38,607 nt of DNA from Sulfurimonas sp. GTDB taxonomy: Bacteria; Campylobacterota; Campylobacteria; Campylobacterales; Sulfurimonadaceae. This document shows positions 34,172-38,607 of the stretch, in pieces; positions within the stretch are counted from its first letter, which is position 1; each line of letters starts with the position of its first letter. The notes beneath the pieces are model-generated. The model searched no databases, was not told the origin of the DNA, and worked only from the letters and a program-made list of their open reading frames with translations. The stretch is from positions 1 through 38,607 of the forward strand of contig JAMOQK010000052.1 of NCBI GenBank assembly GCA_027064045.1, in the 5' to 3' direction. The position numbers and the translations under genes are program-made.

Positions 34172-35392
34172 ATGGAGTATAAAGAGTTAAATAAAGAGAG
34201 TGTAATCTCTTATCTTAAAAACATTAGTGAAGTGATGAGATATTTTGGTGAGGATGAACTTCAAGCCAAAGAGATAGGAGATGGCAATTTAAACTTTGTT
34301 TATCTTGTAAACTCCAAAACCAACCCCAAAAAAGCACTCATAGTCAAACAGGCAGTTCCATATCTGCGATGTGTAGGTGAGGAGTTTGCTCTTTCAAGGG
34401 AGCGAATGACTTACGAGATAAGGGCTTTGAGTGAATTTAAAAAGATAGTGAGTGAGTTTGTACCTGAACTTTACCATGTGAGTGAGGAGATGAGCATAGT
34501 TGTTATGCAGTATCTTGACTCTCATATTATTCTTAGGAATGGACTTATAAAAGGTCAGAAATACCCAAATCTAAGTGAACATATCTCAACTTATTTAGCT
34601 CAAACACTTTTTAAAACTTCATCTTTGTATCTTAATAGCACACAAAAACGACAACTTATAGATAAATTTAACTCTAACACCGAACTTTGTAAGCTTACAG
34701 AAGATTTTGTTTTTACATCTGCTTTTATGGAAGATGAAACAAATGATGCCTCAAATGTAGAGAATAATCCACATGCCAAGAAATTGTTTGAAGATATGGA
34801 ATTTAAAGAGAAAGTTTTAGGACTAAAATATAAGTTTATGACTTGTAATGATGCTTTACTTCATGGAGATTTACATACTGGCTCCATCATGTTAAATGAT
34901 AAAGAAACTTTTGTGATAGACCCAGAGTTTGCTTTTGTTGGTCCTTTTGGTTTTGATATTGGAGCTTTGATTGCTAATCTGGTAAACAACTATATCCACC
35001 ATAGTATAGTTACTACAGATGAAGAGTTTAAAGAGTATCTGCTTGAGAGTATAAAAGAGATACTAGAACTTTTTGAAGTAAAATTTTTAAAACTTTGGAG
35101 TGAACAAAAAGACTCAGCACTTATGAGAGATGGCTTCATAGATGAGGCAACAGCACAAAAATTTAGAGAAAAATTTGTAAAAAATATTATAAAAGAGTCC
35201 ATAGGTTTTGCAGGATGTAAAATGGCAAGACGGGTTTTTGGAGTGGCAGGTGTGGCTGAGATAAGAGGGATAGAGGATAAAGTTTTAAGGCAAAAAGCTG
35301 AAGTTATGGCACTTAAGATTTCACGGGAGTTTGTTGTGGGATATGAGAGTGTAGAGAAAGTAGATGATATTTTAGGGATGATTAATGGATGA
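34172..35392 (+). CDS. mtnK: 5-methylthioribose kinase
   Basis: Phosphorylates methylthioribose, the salvage product of methylthioadenosine formed when S-adenosylmethionine is used. 406 residues with the APH-like kinase fold: IGDGNLNFVYLV (nucleotide loop), IVKQAVPYLRCVGE, LLHGDLHTGSIMLND (catalytic loop), FVIDPEFAFVGPFGFDIGAL (DPEF metal motif) and the MtnK-specific GFAGCKMARRVFGVAGVAEI. GGAGTTTTAA precedes the ATG. The next step enzyme, MtnA, is not in the window; instead a restriction locus begins eight bases inside the 3' end of this gene. Confidence 0.93.
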   Translation: MEYKELNKESVISYLKNISEVMRYFGEDELQAKEIGDGNLNFVYLVNSKTNPKKALIVKQAVPYLRCVGEEFALSRERMTYEIRALSEFKKIVSEFVPELYHVSEEMSIVVMQYLDSHIILRNGLIKGQKYPNLSEHISTYLAQTLFKTSSLYLNSTQKRQLIDKFNSNTELCKLTEDFVFTSAFMEDETNDASNVENNPHAKKLFEDMEFKEKVLGLKYKFMTCNDALLHGDLHTGSIMLNDKETFVIDPEFAFVGPFGFDIGALIANLVNNYIHHSIVTTDEEFKEYLLESIKEILELFEVKFLKLWSEQKDSALMRDGFIDEATAQKFREKFVKNIIKESIGFAGCKMARRVFGVAGVAEIRGIEDKVLRQKAEVMALKISREFVVGYESVEKVDDILGMING

Positions 35393-35822
35393 TTTGATTT
35401 TAAATGAAAACAATATACAAAATATGATTTTTACTTTCAAAGATAAGCAGGTCATGATAGATAGAGATTTGGCAACTTTTTATCAGGTGGAAACAAAAAG
35501 GCTTAATGAACAAGTTAAAAGAAATATTGAAAGATTTCCTGATGATTTCAGATTTCAACTGACAGATGAAGAAAAAAATGAACTGGTCGCAAAATGCGAC
35601 CGGTTTGAAATGTTAAAACATTCACATACAAATCCATATGCTTTTACAGAACAAGGTGTCTCAATGTTAAGTGCTGTTTTAAAAAGTAAAATAGCTGTAG
35701 ATATAAGTATAAAAATTATCCGTGCATTTGTAGATATGAGAAAATTTATATTATCAAATAGCTCTTTGTTTTACAGACTTGAACAAACAGAGTTGAAACT
35801 TATGCAACATTTAGGATTATAA
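35385..35822 (+). CDS. ORF6N-domain protein (KilA-N related), restriction-locus companion
   Basis: 145 residues. The ORF6N domain, a DNA-binding domain found in phage and mobile elements, spans nearly the whole protein: DKQVMIDRDLATFYQVETKR, LNEQVKRNIERFPDDFRFQL, LKHSHTNPYAFTEQGVSMLS, KIIRAFVDMRKF. The C-terminus is short compared with many family members, which carry a further coiled coil. AGGGA lies in the end of mtnK six bases ahead of the ATG. It stops one base before the methylase ATG. ORF6N genes are often seen inside type I restriction loci; its role there is not established. Confidence 0.88.
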   Translation: MDDLILNENNIQNMIFTFKDKQVMIDRDLATFYQVETKRLNEQVKRNIERFPDDFRFQLTDEEKNELVAKCDRFEMLKHSHTNPYAFTEQGVSMLSAVLKSKIAVDISIKIIRAFVDMRKFILSNSSLFYRLEQTELKLMQHLGL

Positions 35823-35823
35823 G

Positions 35824-38067
35824 ATGAATTGTAAAGTAGATATAAAAGACAGTAAAATATATGCACCATTAAAAGATAAATGGTTGGTTTTAAAACCTGA
35901 AGAAGAAGTTAGACAAAAATATATTTGCAGATTGGTTAATAGTTATGGTTATGATTTAAAACTTATGACACAAGAGTTACAAGTCAATAACTCTTCAAGG
36001 GGTCAAGGTCGTGCTATGGCTGATATTATTGTTTGGAAATCAGAACAAGATAAATTAGAAGAGAATAGCCCAATTATTGTAGTTGAATGTAAAGCAGAAT
36101 ATTTAACAATTCGTGAAGAAGATTATTTTCAAGGTTCAAATTATGCTTCATGGGCAGGAGCTGAATTTTTTGTAACAACAAATTTAAAAGAAACAAAAAT
36201 ATTTCAAGTTGTAAAAGGTAAAATACCAAAACGACTAAAAGAGATTATCGATATTCCAAACTTTTTAATAGTAAATAATGATAAAAAAATTGAAGAGCTT
36301 TTAAAACAAACAAAATCATTTACAAGAGATGAATTTTCTAAACTACTTTCTAAGTGTCATAATATCATACGAAATAATGACAGGTTATCTCCTGAAGCTG
36401 CATTTGATGAGATAAGTAAAATACTTTTTATAAAAATCAGATATGAAAGAAGCAATGAAAAGGCACAACTTTTTTCATTTGATGAGTTTAGTAAAGATAG
36501 AACAAGTTATGAAAAATATAAACCAAAAGATGGATTGGAATTTTATCAGTTTTTATTTGAGCAAACAAAAGAAGAGTTTAAAGATGATGACCTTTTTAGT
36601 GAACATGAAAAAATGAGAATAAAACAAGGTAGTTTTGAAGCTATCGTAAAAGAGCTTGAAAAATATAATCTTTCAATAACTTCAGATGATGTAAAAGGTA
36701 TAGCATTTGAACAGTTTTTGGGTAAAACTTTTAGAGGGGAACTTGGACAGTTTTTTACTCCTCGTACTGTTGTTGATTTTATGAATGATATTTTAGACCC
36801 TAAAGAGGGTGAAGTTATATGTGATCCTTGTTGTGGTAGTGGTGGTTTTTTGATAAAATCTTTTGAATATGTAAGAAGTCAAATAGAAAATGATATTCAA
36901 AAAGAAAAAGAGAAAATCAAAGAAAAATATTATGATGAAAAGTATGAAAAACTAAATGAAAAAGAACAAGCTAAAATAGATAAAAAAGTAAATAATCTTT
37001 TTGCAAAATTAAATAGTGAATTAGATAAAAATATAGAAAAAAGTAGGCTGAGAAATCTATCTTATAACTGTGTATTTGGAACTGATGCCAATCCTCGTAT
37101 GAGTAGAACTGCAAAGATGAATATGATAATGCACGGAGATGGTCACGGAGGAGTACATCATAATGATGGGCTTTTAAATGTAAATGGTATCTTTGAGAAT
37201 CGTTTTGATGTGATACTTACAAATCCACCCTTTGGCTCTAGGATAGAAAAATCACTTAAAATTACACAAGAAGATAAACTAACAGATAAAGATAGAATAT
37301 TAAAATATCAAAAAAGATATGGTGAAGATGTTTATAACAAAGCTCAAAGCCAAATAGATGATAATATAAATAAATCATTGTTAAGTTTGTACGATACTGG
37401 AGCTATGAGTAGCTTAACAGAAGTTTTATTTATAGAGCGATGTTTAAATCTTCTAAAAGCTGGTGGAAGAATGGGGATAGTCTTACCAGAAGGTGTATTA
37501 AACAATAGTAACTTACAAAAGGTTCGTGACTATGTAGAGAGTAGAGCAAAAATTATACTTATTACTTCTATACCTCAAGATGTATTTATAGCTTCAGGTG
37601 CTACTGTTAAGCCTAGTTTAATGTTTTTTAAAAAGTTTACAACAGATGAAGCAAAAGAGTATAAAAAAGTAAAATTAGAAGCTACTAACACTGTAAAAGA
37701 AAAGTATCAAGAAGAGATAGACAAAATAGATGAGAAATTATCAAAAAAAGGCAAAGATGCTCTAAAAGCAGATGAAAAGAAAAAGCTAAGAAAAGATAAA
37801 AAAGAGATAGAAACTAAAATAGAAGCAGAGATAAAAATAGAGATAAAATTTAAGTTTAACTATGAGATACCAATAGCAGAAGTACAAAAAGCAGGGATTA
37901 GCACCACTGGAGCGAAGATAGAAAATGAACTAGAACCACTACAAGTTGAGTTTAAAACTTATAGAGAAAAAAGTAACCTTTGGAAAAGTGAAAAACTAAA
38001 TTTTGAGTATAAAATAAAAGATAATGAAATAGTTAGAATTTTAGATGATGAAGAATTGAGCTTATGA
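35824..38067 (+). CDS. Nuclease-methylase fusion of a restriction-modification system (HsdR-N + N6-adenine methylase)
   Basis: 747 residues. An N-terminal domain of the type I R-protein N-terminus kind (HSDR_N) shows a PD-(D/E)xK-like nuclease site: ADIIVW (D67) then VVECKAE (E88, K90). The rest is an HsdM-type N6-adenine methylase: GQFFTPRTVVDFMNDILDP, SAM motif ICDPCCGSGGF (near 334), and catalytic NPPFGS (near 465). Two lysine/glutamate-rich coiled stretches lie between the SAM motif and NPPF and near the C-terminus. It overlaps the specificity gene by four bases. Cleavage and methylation in one chain with a separate S subunit is the layout of BcgI-type type IIB systems; a standard type I system would need a separate HsdR, which could lie beyond the edge. 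Confidence 0.88.
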   Translation: MNCKVDIKDSKIYAPLKDKWLVLKPEEEVRQKYICRLVNSYGYDLKLMTQELQVNNSSRGQGRAMADIIVWKSEQDKLEENSPIIVVECKAEYLTIREEDYFQGSNYASWAGAEFFVTTNLKETKIFQVVKGKIPKRLKEIIDIPNFLIVNNDKKIEELLKQTKSFTRDEFSKLLSKCHNIIRNNDRLSPEAAFDEISKILFIKIRYERSNEKAQLFSFDEFSKDRTSYEKYKPKDGLEFYQFLFEQTKEEFKDDDLFSEHEKMRIKQGSFEAIVKELEKYNLSITSDDVKGIAFEQFLGKTFRGELGQFFTPRTVVDFMNDILDPKEGEVICDPCCGSGGFLIKSFEYVRSQIENDIQKEKEKIKEKYYDEKYEKLNEKEQAKIDKKVNNLFAKLNSELDKNIEKSRLRNLSYNCVFGTDANPRMSRTAKMNMIMHGDGHGGVHHNDGLLNVNGIFENRFDVILTNPPFGSRIEKSLKITQEDKLTDKDRILKYQKRYGEDVYNKAQSQIDDNINKSLLSLYDTGAMSSLTEVLFIERCLNLLKAGGRMGIVLPEGVLNNSNLQKVRDYVESRAKIILITSIPQDVFIASGATVKPSLMFFKKFTTDEAKEYKKVKLEATNTVKEKYQEEIDKIDEKLSKKGKDALKADEKKKLRKDKKEIETKIEAEIKIEIKFKFNYEIPIAEVQKAGISTTGAKIENELEPLQVEFKTYREKSNLWKSEKLNFEYKIKDNEIVRILDDEELSL

Positions 38068-38607
38068 GTAAAAATATAAAATCTTTTTTATCAAATATAA
38101 ATCTTATAGAGTTAGATAATTGGAGCGTTCAATATTTATTTAATACTTCATTTTCATATAACGATAACTATAAACTTGTAAAAATAGGTTCATTCCTTAG
38201 AAGAAATAAAACTAATATAGATATATTGGATAATAATAGCTATAAAAGAGTAACAATAAAAATAAACAATGGTGGCATCTTTTTAAGAGATATTAAAAAA
38301 GGCATTAATATTGGTACAAAAAAACAATTTTTAATCAAAGAGGGTCAATTTATAGTATCTAAAATTGATGCTAGAAATGGTGCATTTGGTGTAATTCCAA
38401 CAGAACTAGATGACGCAATTATTACAGGTAATTTTTGGACATTTGATGTTGATTATTCGTTAATAAATCCACATTTTTTATCTTTAATTACAACAACAAA
38501 AGAATTTATACTTTTTTGTTCAAATGCTAGTAATGGAACAACAAATAGGCATTATTTACAAGAAGAAGCATTTTTAAATGTCAAAATACCACTACCATCT
38601 TTAGAAG
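38064..38607 (+). CDS. hsdS: Type I-like specificity subunit HsdS (3' end cut by window edge)
   Basis: ATG 38064 overlaps the methylase stop (ATGA); the frame is open to the right edge (181 codons). The sequence shows a target-recognition domain pattern: LVKIGSFLRRNKTNI, VTIKINNGGIFLRD, EGQFIVSKIDARNGAFGVIP, ITGNFWTFDVD, and ATNGTTNRHYLQEE-like SNASNGTTNRHYLQEEAFLN followed by VKIPLPSLE, which is the standard end of a TRD before the conserved spacer helix. It should give the DNA specificity of the methylase/nuclease complex. Confidence 0.88.
   Translation, partial: MSKNIKSFLSNINLIELDNWSVQYLFNTSFSYNDNYKLVKIGSFLRRNKTNIDILDNNSYKRVTIKINNGGIFLRDIKKGINIGTKKQFLIKEGQFIVSKIDARNGAFGVIPTELDDAIITGNFWTFDVDYSLINPHFLSLITTTKEFILFCSNASNGTTNRHYLQEEAFLNVKIPLPSLE

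Noticed and set aside
35585..35601. GC-rich perfect inverted repeat GGTCGC/GCGACC inside the ORF6N gene
   Set aside because: It encodes conserved residues of the ORF6N domain (LVAKCDRF), so protein constraint is a sufficient explanation.
1..38607. CRISPR arrays, tRNA/rRNA genes, insertion sequences and prophage attachment sites
   Set aside because: No regularly spaced repeats, cloverleaf-like sequences, transposase motifs or flanking direct repeats were seen by reading; a computed scan was not possible.

Overview
The window is an AT-rich, densely coded chromosomal segment of a Campylobacterota (epsilonproteobacterial) bacterium, most like Sulfurimonas and its relatives. The taxon is inferred from gene content: a fused ispDF next to an HP1021/CemR-type atypical response regulator, a Wolinella-type di-heme fumarate reductase in the order frdC-frdA-frdB, a metK-mtnK pair, many heme/Fe-S sensory proteins, and frequent TTG starts with AGGAG-type ribosome binding sites. 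I see no rRNA, tRNA, CRISPR array or insertion sequence.

Layout. 1-2173 (-): chemoreceptor with NIT and CZB domains, cut by the left edge. 2235-5766 (+): acetyltransferase, pta, ackA (overlapping operon). 5797-6015 (-): cold-shock protein with a long leader. 6225-6971 (+): conserved protein and S4 RNA-binding protein. 6999-9981: small, mostly membrane or unknown proteins on both strands, including two tiny coupled genes (8914-9134) and a membrane protein that seems to start at ATT (9981). 10061-19770 (+): a dihydrolipoamide-dehydrogenase-like flavoprotein without its redox cysteines, a guanine-deaminase-like enzyme, frdCAB, gdhA, an MscS channel and a multi-cluster ferredoxin, nearly all tightly spaced. 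19776-23500 (-): the overlapping operon ispDF-cemR-sat-like-pgpA. 23670-26236 (+): thiC and mrp. 26264-32498 (-): a c-heme diguanylate cyclase, glmS and glnD. 32581-35392 (+): a small monooxygenase-like protein, metK and mtnK. 35385-38607 (+): a restriction-modification locus (ORF6N protein, nuclease-methylase fusion, partial specificity subunit) joined directly to the end of mtnK and cut by the right edge.

How the parts work together. Pta/AckA handle acetyl-CoA/acetate; FrdCAB is the menaquinol:fumarate reductase; GdhA, GlmS and GlnD concern ammonium/glutamine use; MetK and MtnK make S-adenosylmethionine and salvage its methylthioribose by-product. The chemoreceptor, the heme-bearing cyclase and the CemR-type regulator suggest strong coupling of behaviour to redox and energy state.

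The most interesting signals are enzymes whose fold is intact but whose diagnostic residues are gone: an ATP-sulfurylase homologue without the sulfate-binding Q-x-R motif, inside an operon with a regulator that lacks its phosphorylation site; a lipoamide-dehydrogenase homologue lacking both cysteines; and an FrdC with all four heme histidines at exact Wolinella spacing but without the glutamate of the proton E-pathway.
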